Part shown: positions 44,411 through 52,265 of the stretch, piece by piece
Layout of the letters: each line of letters opens with the position of its first letter
How positions within the stretch are numbered: the first letter of the stretch is position 1
From: Streptomyces iconiensis
Lineage (GTDB): Bacteria; Actinomycetota; Actinomycetes; Streptomycetales; Streptomycetaceae
NCBI RefSeq assembly: GCF_028657195.3
Contig: NZ_JANCPR020000029.1
Coordinates: 1 to 64,000, forward strand
Direction of reading: 5' to 3'
Length of the DNA: 64,000 bases
The notes under the pieces: model-generated
Seen by the model: the letters and a program-made list of their open reading frames with translations, nothing else
Told to the model about the DNA's origin: nothing
Database searches by the model: none
Translations under genes and position numbers: made by a program

Positions 44411-45642
44411 CAGAGTCCGGTCGCTGAGCGCACGGGAACGTATTGCGCCGTGGCCTTGTCCTGGGGGTAGACGATCGCTGATTCGTCGAATCCCTGCCCC
44501 TGCTTCTGATACTGGAGCAGCACCAGATCGGGCGATGCATGGTGCCAGTGGGCCGGCCCGCGCTCGTAGCGGATGGGGCCTCGCCAGGTCGGGAACTCCA
44601 TGGCCTCCATCGCGTCGATCATGTCGGCCCGGTCGGTGGACCTAGCCGCTCGGCTAGCGGCGGCGACGATGGTGACATCGGTGAAATGGGTCAGCGCCGT
44701 GTCCGGCGGGAATTCCCCGTACCGCTGGCGATAGCGATCGGTGAACCAGCGTCCGATCTCGGACATCCCGGGCCACGACGGGCGATACTGCATAGCGGGC
44801 CACATCGCGCCGACACCTGCGGCCCCAGACAGCCGCCAGAAGTCGTTGGACCGCAGCGGATAACTGAAGGGGACCATCAACGGTGTGTCCGGCAGCAGTC
44901 CGGCCTTCGCCGCGGCGTGCATGATCTGGTAGTTGGTCCGCACCACGCCGCCGTTGATGAGCAGGTCCGGCTGGTAGTCCCGGACCTTTCCCAGCAGGTC
45001 GTCGAAGTCCGGTGTGCCGTCCTGTTCGTAGTCCAGGCGCAGGAACTCCATCCCGTGCCGCGTGCGGCCGTAATGTTCCAGGACATCCCCGGTGTGGATG
45101 CCGAATGCGGTGTCGGCACACACCATCCCCACGGTGCGGAGCCCCAGCACGGCTGCGAAGTCCAGCATCAACGGCACCCGGTCCTCCACGCTGAAGTACG
45201 AGCGGAAGACATTGCTCCGCTTCTGCGCGGTGATCGAGCTGTAGCCGTTCTCGACGAAGATCGGGACGTTGTACTTCGTCGCCACGTCGACCACCCATGG
45301 GGTCGTGCGCAGATGCCACTGCCCCATCACCGCGACCACGTCGTCGACGAGGGCGAGCTTGGTCATCTGCGCCGACGCGGAGCGGAACATGCCCTCCTCT
45401 GCCGCTGTCGCCTGATCGTCGTAGAGCACTAACTCGACCGCCCGGTTGTCGCGGGCACCACCGTGCTCGCGCACGTACTCCGCACCCAGACAGGCACCCC
45501 GAACGACCAGTTCGCCTGCCGTGCTGTCGCCGGGTTCACTCAGTGGGGTGACGATTCCGATCCGTACCGGGTCGGAACCCACGTCCGCGTTCACGTCACG
45601 CGCCAGGACTCGGGCACGCTCCAAATGACTACTGTGCGGCAC
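44410..45642 (-). CDS. ABC-type amino-acid/amide binding-protein homologue without signal peptide
   Basis: 410 residues of the periplasmic-binding-protein type I fold seen in LivJ/AmiC/FmdD-like proteins: RIGIVTPLSEPGDSTAGE, VGMVCADTAFGIHTGDV, PLMVPFSYPLRSN and FTDVTIVAAAS. There is no signal peptide or lipobox: the N-terminus is MPHSSHLERARVLARD, starting at GTG 45642 after AAGGGAG. No ABC permease or ATPase gene is nearby. A cytosolic sensor or carrier (as AmiC is in Pseudomonas) or a co-opted scaffold or enzyme is more likely than uptake. It is tightly packed between the sulfotransferase and TPP genes. Confidence 0.8.
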   Translation of the reverse strand: MPHSSHLERARVLARDVNADVGSDPVRIGIVTPLSEPGDSTAGELVVRGACLGAEYVREHGGARDNRAVELVLYDDQATAAEEGMFRSASAQMTKLALVDDVVAVMGQWHLRTTPWVVDVATKYNVPIFVENGYSSITAQKRSNVFRSYFSVEDRVPLMLDFAAVLGLRTVGMVCADTAFGIHTGDVLEHYGRTRHGMEFLRLDYEQDGTPDFDDLLGKVRDYQPDLLINGGVVRTNYQIMHAAAKAGLLPDTPLMVPFSYPLRSNDFWRLSGAAGVGAMWPAMQYRPSWPGMSEIGRWFTDRYRQRYGEFPPDTALTHFTDVTIVAAASRAARSTDRADMIDAMEAMEFPTWRGPIRYERGPAHWHHASPDLVLLQYQKQGQGFDESAIVYPQDKATAQYVPVRSATGL

Positions 45643-45659
45643 TTTCTACTCCCTTGATC

Positions 45660-46814
45660 TCAGGTTTCGGACGGAATGGCGAACTCGTCGAGGTAATCGG
45701 AGAAGCGGTCGGCCAACTGGCCTGCCCGGAGCCCGAACTGCTCCGCGCGGTAGGTGTGCTGCCCCTTCACGTCCCCGGAGGAGAGGTAGCTGTCCATGCG
45801 CTGGCGTGCCGCCCCGGTGAGCGGAAGCCCGGCAGCGGCACAGATCCCGGCCACCACCGCCATGGGATCGGCGACCAGGTCGGCGTAGCGGATGTCCAGT
45901 GGTGGCCGTTGGAACGGACCCGCTCCCCGGCGCAGGCCCTTGAGCACCGGAGTGACCCGTTCCAGCCAGTAGCGGCCGATCTCATGGTCGTCCACGGGGT
46001 CCGCGCTGGCGCCGCGCACGACGGAGGTCAGGCTGCAGACGCTCGGCAGCGCCACCGAGGGGGAGCGGTGCATACGGACGACCAACGCGTCCGGGTAGAC
46101 CGCGGCCAGTTCGTCCAGATACCACAGGTGCGACGGCCCCTTGAGCAGAACATGGTCACCGGGGGCCCGGTCCAGCAGAATCTGCAACTGCGTGCGGTGA
46201 TAACGGTAAATCGGCACCATGGATTGCCGGTCCAGCCATTTCGCGTAGCTGGGCACGTGATATCGCAGTGCAAAAATCGGGTCGCAGAACGTGTTGCCTG
46301 TCAGCCGATGGCACTCCTCGGGAAGATCTGCGCGCAGCGGATGAATGTGCTTGAATTTCGGGGCGATCCGATCGTATTCCTCGATGTAGGCCGCGCACTG
46401 CGTGATGAGTTCCACGGGTGGGTCGCGGCGGGCGGGGGCCATCATCTCCCACAGCGTCGGAGCCCGGATTCCGGGATGCTGAGCGAGCAAGTGTTGCAGA
46501 AAGGTGGTTCCGGTGCGCAGCATCCCGGTGATGATGATCGGTCGCAACAGCCGATTCGTCATCTCGGGGCGCTCGGCGATCCGATGGCTGGTCTCCAGTT
46601 GCTCGACCAGCGACCGGATCAGCGACCGCTGTGCCCGGATGCGTCCCGCCGGTGTCAGCCGCGCTTCTGCGTCAAGTGCGCGGACAAGGTGCTTCAACGG
46701 CTCCAGGTTGTGGAGTTCTGTTTCGTCGTCGCCGACTACCTGGCGCGCGCTCTGTATCATTGTGGCTGTGTTCAGGTCGGGCTTTTCGGTTGAAACATCT
46801 CCCGCTGAAACCAT
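45660..46814 (-). CDS. PAPS-dependent sulfotransferase
   Basis: 384 residues from ATG 46814, behind GGGAGAG. The PAPS 5'-phosphosulfate loop is ITGMLRTGTTFL (95-106). The 3'-phosphate-binding stretch is RMHRSPSVALPS (247-258). HVLLKGPSHLWYLDEL lies between them, as in bacterial Sulfotransfer_3 members. The acceptor is unknown. Together with CysD/CysNC it forms a self-sufficient sulfation unit. A long N-terminal region before the P-loop (about 90 residues) suits a sizeable acceptor or a regulator contact. Confidence 0.9.
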   Translation of the reverse strand: MVSAGDVSTEKPDLNTATMIQSARQVVGDDETELHNLEPLKHLVRALDAEARLTPAGRIRAQRSLIRSLVEQLETSHRIAERPEMTNRLLRPIIITGMLRTGTTFLQHLLAQHPGIRAPTLWEMMAPARRDPPVELITQCAAYIEEYDRIAPKFKHIHPLRADLPEECHRLTGNTFCDPIFALRYHVPSYAKWLDRQSMVPIYRYHRTQLQILLDRAPGDHVLLKGPSHLWYLDELAAVYPDALVVRMHRSPSVALPSVCSLTSVVRGASADPVDDHEIGRYWLERVTPVLKGLRRGAGPFQRPPLDIRYADLVADPMAVVAGICAAAGLPLTGAARQRMDSYLSSGDVKGQHTYRAEQFGLRAGQLADRFSDYLDEFAIPSET

Positions 46815-46899
46815 GTGAACTCTCCCGATTGCGATAAGACGCGACAACGGCGACGGCCATACGTATCGGCGTTCGAGGAAAGAGTGCGACGAGTATCTG

Positions 46900-47100
46900 T
46901 CAAATGTGGTGGTCGGCATGCGAAGTCATCGTCAGTCGCTTTCGCGTCCGATGAGTTCGCCTTACTCTAAGCTCCGGCGCGGCGCGATGCCGCCTGTCGT
47001 ACGATTCGACACGAGAAGCTTCGGCCACGAGACGGATCGACCGATGCAGGGTCGGCCGGAACAGAGTGAATTCCCTTGCCTGCGCCTGGAATTCACACAT
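46900..47100 (-). CDS. possible small basic protein, doubtful
   Basis: A 66-codon frame (MCEFQAQAREFTLFRPTLHR, then SIRLVAEASRVES and an Arg-rich tail) with GGGGG six bases before its ATG. It lies between the exporter and sulfotransferase genes. Third-codon GC is only moderate, as in this AT-richer part of the cluster, so coding cannot be settled. It may equally be a leader region. The rest of the 46815-47189 gap has no recognised feature. Confidence 0.25.
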   Translation of the reverse strand: MCEFQAQAREFTLFRPTLHRSIRLVAEASRVESYDRRHRAAPELRVRRTHRTRKRLTMTSHADHHI

Positions 47101-47189
47101 CGGATCCCCCTAAGATCAAACGGACTGAATTCACCGAACGCAGGAACGCTTTACCGCAAACGAGCCGATTCTCTGTGACGCTCTCGGCC

Positions 47190-48143
47190 TTACCGCCTGC
47201 GCAGTTCGAGTGCGACTGCGCCGAGCACCAGGGCCCCGCCGACGAATGCGCCGGCCCAGAGCGATTCGTCAAGCATGGTCGCGCCGATCGCGGCGCCGAC
47301 AAGCGGCGTGATATAGGCGTAGGTGCTGACCAGCGGCGCCGGTGTGCTTTCCAACAGGCGTGTGTAGAGCATGAAGCCGACGAGTGAGTCGAAGACGATC
47401 AGAAATACCGCCGCCCCGGCCGACGTCCAGCTCACGTCCGACCACCCGGTCGGGTCGAACTCACCGAACGACAGTGCGACCAGCAGCAACACGCTCCCGC
47501 CGGCCAGCAACTGAACCGCGCTGGCGACCACTCGGTCGACCGGCTGGGTGACGTTCGCCGTCAGCAGGCTCCCCGCGGCCCACAGGATCGGCGCGACGCA
47601 GAATGCCGCGACCGCCCACGGCGCTCCGCCGATCGCACTGCCTGGTGCCGTCAGCACGACGATCACAATGCCGCCGAACCCCGCCGCGAGGCGCACCAGC
47701 GACGCGACCGATACCCGCGTTCCGATCAACCCGCCCAGGAGCACCACCCACAGCGGGATCGCTGCAGCGAGGATCGCCCCGAGGCTGGCGGTCACCGCAG
47801 TAAGCGCTGCCGTGGCGAGCCCTTGTCCGCCCACCAGCAGCAGCACACCGGCGAGCGCCAGGAACCACAGTGGTCGTACGTCCGTCGGCCGGGGACGCCC
47901 GCGCGCGGCGCCGAGGAGCACGATCCCGGCGAGCAGGAAGATGAGCGCCGCTCCGCCCAACGGCGGCACACTCTCGACCATGAGCTTCATCGCCGGAATC
48001 GCCGAGCCCCAGCATGCGTAGAGCGCGAGCAGCAGGAGCACCGTGCGATCCGGTGGCCCTGACGCCGTCCGCCCACCGCCCCGGCGCCCCGCCATTCTGC
48101 CGATGAAGCCGGGCATCCTGCGCGCTGATGTGCCAGCGGTCAT
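47190..48143 (-). CDS. DMT-superfamily (EamA) exporter
   Basis: 317 residues from ATG 48143, behind GGGAG. It has ten hydrophobic helices in two five-helix EamA repeats (e.g. LLLLALYACWGSAIPAMKLM in the first, APLVSTYAYITPLVGAAIG in the second). The family exports small metabolites such as amino acids and cysteine derivatives. It lies between the methyltransferase and sulfotransferase genes and is a good candidate for product export or self-protection. Confidence 0.85.
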   Translation of the reverse strand: MTAGTSARRMPGFIGRMAGRRGGGRTASGPPDRTVLLLLALYACWGSAIPAMKLMVESVPPLGGAALIFLLAGIVLLGAARGRPRPTDVRPLWFLALAGVLLLVGGQGLATAALTAVTASLGAILAAAIPLWVVLLGGLIGTRVSVASLVRLAAGFGGIVIVVLTAPGSAIGGAPWAVAAFCVAPILWAAGSLLTANVTQPVDRVVASAVQLLAGGSVLLLVALSFGEFDPTGWSDVSWTSAGAAVFLIVFDSLVGFMLYTRLLESTPAPLVSTYAYITPLVGAAIGATMLDESLWAGAFVGGALVLGAVALELRRR

Positions 48144-48293
48144 CGTGAAGCTCCCGTGATCTCCCAGCCAACACGCGTTCACCAAGACGGCCTGCCGAGC
48201 CCGGGGGCGACCGCGTCAACTTGCTTGGCCAGCGGGAGCGCTGGTGGCTTCCTGCTCGGCCAAATGACCGCTTGTCTACATACCCATCTGGTA

Positions 48294-49277
48294 TCACATC
48301 ATTTCCAGGAGCAGCAGCGAGTACTTAACGGCCGACTCGTCGTACGAGGCCATGATGCGCATGCCTGTCGAACTCAGCAGTTCATTGAGCTCGTCCGGTT
48401 TGAACTTGTGCGACGTGTCGACAGTCACGCGTTCATTTGCCTTGATCACACCTTGCAGATCCAGGCCGTCGAGCCGGAACTCGACATCAACCCGTGGCCA
48501 GATCTGCGCTTCCATGCGACAGGCGTCCGTATTGTATGTCAGTCTGCTGTCGAACGCCGACGGATCGAAGTTACCGTCAAACGTGCGATTCAAGCATGTT
48601 AGCCTATTGGTCAAAAAATTGTGCCATAGGTCATATTCAGGTGGATCGTTGTATGCATTCTCAAGTGTTGAGCGAGATTTGTCGAAATCGACGCCGATAG
48701 CCATAAGGTCGCCGCGCCGGCCCGCCGACCTTATGTCGCCGAGTAACTCACGTCGTTTCTCTTCGCTCATATTTCCCAGTGAGCTGCCCATGAACAAGAA
48801 CAACCGCGATGCCTCCGGCCGCTGGCCGACAATGCTCAGGCCGCTGTGGTAGTCACCAGCGATGGGGTGGATCTCGAGGCTCTCAATGGAATCTGCGAGC
48901 CGTACGGATGTCCTCCTCAGCATCTCTTCCGACACGTCGATCGGCACGTACCTTAGCGGTGCTTGAGAATTGATGGCCATGCGACTCAATAAAAGTTCGG
49001 TTTTTGTGGCTGTGCCACAACCTAATTCGACTATTTCGCGGGTGCCCGCTTGATCGCAAATTGAGTCAATATTGCGTGTAAGTAGCGCCCATTCGGCATG
49101 GTACGGATAGTAAGTTTTGAGGTCGCAGATTTGCGCATATATTTCCGACCCTCGTTCGTCGTACCCATACACCGTCGGAATTACGCGCGGAGTTTTTGAA
49201 AGACCCGCTATGAGGTCTCGGATTCCACTCGTCGCATCATCTACCCGCACATCGATCAAACCACGTATTGCACTCAT
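48294..49277 (-). CDS. EgtD-family amino-acid N-methyltransferase
   Basis: 327 residues of the EgtD (histidine alpha-N-trimethyltransferase) family. The SAM motif is ELGCGTATKT (84-93), with DYHSGL (142-147), FMGSSLGNM (162-170) whose Asn 169 matches the substrate-binding Asn of EgtD, a Tyr in NAYNDP (209), and VDTSHKF (286-292). EgtD normally has Glu-x-Ser there to hold the imidazole; here the acidic residue is Asp, so a substrate other than histidine is possible. EgtD itself makes hercynine for ergothioneine, but no EgtB/C/E genes are here. The gene is more AT-rich than its neighbours and heads the gene train. Confidence 0.85.
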   Translation of the reverse strand: MSAIRGLIDVRVDDATSGIRDLIAGLSKTPRVIPTVYGYDERGSEIYAQICDLKTYYPYHAEWALLTRNIDSICDQAGTREIVELGCGTATKTELLLSRMAINSQAPLRYVPIDVSEEMLRRTSVRLADSIESLEIHPIAGDYHSGLSIVGQRPEASRLFLFMGSSLGNMSEEKRRELLGDIRSAGRRGDLMAIGVDFDKSRSTLENAYNDPPEYDLWHNFLTNRLTCLNRTFDGNFDPSAFDSRLTYNTDACRMEAQIWPRVDVEFRLDGLDLQGVIKANERVTVDTSHKFKPDELNELLSSTGMRIMASYDESAVKYSLLLLEMM

Positions 49278-49767
49278 TGAAGGTCATCCAATCACGTCAG
49301 TGCCCGATGAATGTGGCAGTGCTGGTCTCGCGAGTGGGAACGCCATTTGTGGACGTAATTGATCGAGTTGTCACCGTCCGCCGTTCGCTAGCGTGCCAGC
49401 ATGGTGACTCCTGTGCAACAGTGCGCGGGTGTGTCAACTGGTAAGTCGATCTTCCGTTGTCGCTATTTTCAGTGGTCGGTAGGGGTGCGGCAGCCATCAA
49501 GAACAATCTGGAAAGTGTTCCGGGGAACCTTTCCGTCCACTTCTTGCGGCCCTTGTCAGCCGAGTCCACGATCATTGGCATCGTGGCTTTCGGATCTGTC
49601 GACGGTCAAGTTTTCCCCATCTGGTGTGGTTTGAGCGTCACGTAATTCCCCATCCTGAATTCTCCTGATTGGCCATGGGTACGGCGGCGTTCAGGATCGG
49701 AGGGCACCTGGTCATCGCGGAGCTGTGCATGTCCTTCGAAGGTCGATGGCAGCCCGGATGGCAAGGA
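49278..49767. other. AT-richer region upstream of the cluster
   Basis: It contains the presumed promoter of the minus-strand gene train, but no clear -35/-10 or operator could be fixed. Several short frames exist on both strands without family resemblance. Confidence 0.45.
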
Positions 49768-49890
49768 GAACGTTCGTCGCGGTCGACATCACCGAGATCT
49801 ACGTCCACTGATACGCCGGCCGCTCGAAGAGCGAGCTGGCCGCGTCGTTGGGGGTGAACCGCGAGACGGTCCGTCCCCCGCTACGGAGGT
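49768..49890 (+). pseudogene. IS21-family transposase (IstA), N-terminal scrap
   Basis: VAVDITEIYVHW (with TGA in place of the Trp codon), then YAGRSKSELAASLGVNRETV match the start of IS21 IstA proteins, with the expected helix-turn-helix. About 40 residues remain, ending in unrelated sequence. It is a transposition scar at the outer border of the cluster. Confidence 0.6.
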
Positions 49891-50108
49891 GGGCCGCGCC
49901 CTGCGTAACGCACCTCCACCCATCCAGAAACCCCTGCTGGTCAGAAAGCGCGCCCGTCTGAGTCCAGGGAGGCACGCCGCCACGCTTTTCGAACTCACCA
50001 CACTGGCACGGCCACCGGCGCCGTCCCACATCATTGTGTTACCGGTTGTTAGCAAGTCCGCATGTCAGATGTCATGTCAGATGTGGTGAAGTCACCTACG
50101 GGTGCGAT

Positions 50109-50360
50109 ATGAGTGGCCTCGTACCAGTGGTTGCCAGTGACGGTCTTGAGTCAGAGGCGGCACTTATCGTCCGTTGCCTTGCACCCAAAGTCGAAACTCT
50201 TCCCGGCGGGCAGAATTTTCCCACCGATCTGGTGCGACCCGCCAGGCTTTTCTGCCGACCGAAGGACGTGTACCTGATTACCCTCCAGATAGAACGGAAA
50301 GATGGAACGATACTTGGAGCTCGTAACAGGATCTTGTTGAACGGTCCCGATGGGGCGTGA
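50109..50360 (+). CDS. hypothetical small protein
   Basis: 83 residues from ATG 50109: MSGLVPVVASDGLESEAALI, with KDVYLITLQIERKDGTILG near the end. Ordinary codon use and two beta-rich stretches make it plausible, but the ribosome site is poor and no family was recognised. An IS5-type relic begins just downstream. Confidence 0.35.
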   Translation: MSGLVPVVASDGLESEAALIVRCLAPKVETLPGGQNFPTDLVRPARLFCRPKDVYLITLQIERKDGTILGARNRILLNGPDGA

Positions 50361-50363
50361 CTT

Positions 50364-51245
50364 GTGTGCCGATCGGGCCGTTCGTGGTGCGTGACGACTC
50401 GGCCGTTGATTGTGGATGATGACTTGTGGGCGCTGATCGAGCCGCTGCTGCCGCCCTGGCCGGAACGGTCGCCAGGTCCGAAGCCGGTGGATGATCGGCG
50501 GTGTCTGCAGGGCATTCTGGTCGTCCTGCATGAGGACATCGCTTGGCAACTCCTGCCGCTGGAGCTGGGGTTCGGCTTCGGACAGACCTGCTGGCGGCGT
50601 CTGGAGCGGTGGCAGCGGGCTGGCGTTTTCGACCGGGTTGCACCGTCTGTTGCTCGCAGAATTGAACGCGGCCGGCGAGCCCGATTGGCCTCGCACCTGC
50701 GTGGACGGTTCCCATGTCCGCGCGAAAAAGGGGAGCCGCGACCGGTCCATCGCCGGTCGACCGGCGCAAGACGGGCAGCAAGCGCCACCTGATCTGCGAT
50801 GGCCGGAGCATCCCGCTGCATGCCGTCACCACCGCGGGGAACGTCAACGACATCCCCCAGACCCTGGCCCTGGCCGACGGCGTCCCGCCCATCGCCGGAC
50901 GGGTGGGGCATCCGCGCCGACGCCCCGACTCCCTGCTGGGTGACAAGGCGTACGACTCCAGGGCTGTACGACTGCGGCGCCGCCGGATCCTGCCGGTGAT
51001 CTCCCGCAAGGGGGGCCGAACATCAAGGGTCTGGGCAGGCTCCGCTACGTCGTCGAGCAGACCTTCGCCCTGCTCCACCAGTTCAAACGACTGGCCGTGC
51101 GCTGGGAACGGCGCCGCGAACTCCACGACGCCTTCGTCTCGTTGGCCTGCAGTCTCATCTGCTGGCGACGGCTGAAGAAGGCCACTTCGTCATCGGGTTC
51201 CGTCGTAGCAAGGCCGGCTGGGCAAAAGCTACCGACGCCATTCTG
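50364..51245 (+). pseudogene. IS5-family transposase with three frameshifts
   Basis: Successive frames give LIVDDDLWALIEPLLPPWPE, CLQGILVVLHEDIAWQLLP, then TCVDGSHVRAKKGS, then LICDGRSIPLHAVTTAGNVN with DSLLGDKAYDS, and finally RYVVEQTFALLHQFKRLAVR. All DDE motifs are present, but frames change near 50635, 50725 and 51015. It is a long-dead copy of another IS5 subgroup than that at 18661. Confidence 0.75.
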
Positions 51246-51285
51246 AGGTGCGCCATGGGTGACCGGACCGGGACCGGGCGGTGGC

Positions 51286-51860
51286 TCATGCCGGGTGGAT
51301 CGCGTGGCCCAGATATGTCACCACCGGGCTGCCCTCAGGCTCGAGCACCATGTCGACCAGCTCCGACAGTTGCTCGTCGGTCAGCGTGCCGCGCCTGCGC
51401 CCGCGCGTCACGCGTACCAGGCTGCGTACGTCGCGCGGCTTGAACGCCGAGACGTCCTGCGCGGACAGCCCCGCCTGGTCGAGGGCCTCGGCGAGGTCTG
51501 CCGGGCGGCGCAGCCGGTGCGCGGCGTAGCGGCCGCGGGGCATGATCCGTGTGCCAGGGAAAGCTTGGAAGGCGCCGAGGTAGATGAGGCGAGCGATGAG
51601 GGTGCGGTTCACGGTGTCGTAGACGAAGGTTCCACCGGGGCGCAGCACGCGTGCCGTCTCCGCGAGAACCGCGTCCGGCCGTTCGGTGATCTCGAGGGTG
51701 TCGGCGCAGTACAGGAGGTCGAAGGAGTCGTCCGGCAGGCCGAGTTGCTCCGCGGGTGCCGTCAGGTACGTGACGCCGAGACCGTCGTCCGCTTCCTGGG
51801 CGAGGGCCGTCGCGGCGGGGGACGAGTCGGCGGCGACGACCTCGAAACCGGCGCTTCGGC
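51286..51860 (-). pseudogene. UbiG-like methyltransferase, 5'-truncated
   Basis: The C-terminal two-thirds of a class I methyltransferase (GFEVVAADSSPAATALA, LPDDSFDLLYCADTLE, AETARVLRPGGTFVYDTV), related to polyprenyl-hydroxyphenol methylases. The first glycine-rich SAM loop is missing. Upstream in the same frame the sequence (YPVGQWSAEQRRAWRRGELA) resembles a helicase-associated domain instead. The gene is thus a junction relic, though the frame is open. Confidence 0.55.
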
Positions 51861-52166
51861 TCGGGCCTGCCGACGACACGCGGACCCCATACCATGCCTG
51901 CTCCGGACAGCAACTCGGGAGCCGGTCGGCCAGTTCGCCCCGGCGCCAGGCCCGTCGCTGTTCGGCGGACCACTGCCCGACGGGGTAGGCGAGGGGACCT
52001 TGCGCCCAGGTGGACGGTAGCGGGCGTCGCACACGCGACGGCCCCGTCCCGGAGTGGGCGCCACGCGAACATGCCCCTGAAGCGGTGCTCCTGTGCTCCG
52101 CCCGTGCGCCTGTCCCGCGACGAACGGCGACGATACGGTTCGGGCACGCTGAGCAAGAGAGGCGCC

Positions 52167-52265
52167 ATGGACGGCAAACACCGCTCACCGATCGGGGACG
52201 ACGGGGACCAGCCGGGCCGCCCGGTGCCCCCGTCCGAGCCCCAGCCCGGCCCGGACCAGAAGTGA
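52167..52265 (+). CDS. 32-residue peptide coupled to a PCMT-like methyltransferase
   Basis: MDGKHRSPIGDDGDQPGRP, then a Pro/Gln-rich end (VPPSEPQPGPDQK). GAGAGG precedes the ATG at 52167, and the stop overlaps the methyltransferase GTG by four bases. That spacing suggests real translation. Small ORFs directly before PCMT-like genes can be RiPP precursors, but a mere coupling leader is equally possible. No core motif was recognised. Confidence 0.4.
   Translation: MDGKHRSPIGDDGDQPGRPVPPSEPQPGPDQK

Noticed and set aside
48294..49277. ergothioneine biosynthesis
   Set aside because: The EgtD-like gene stands without EgtA, EgtB, EgtC or EgtE, and its substrate motif differs, so an ergothioneine locus is not supported.
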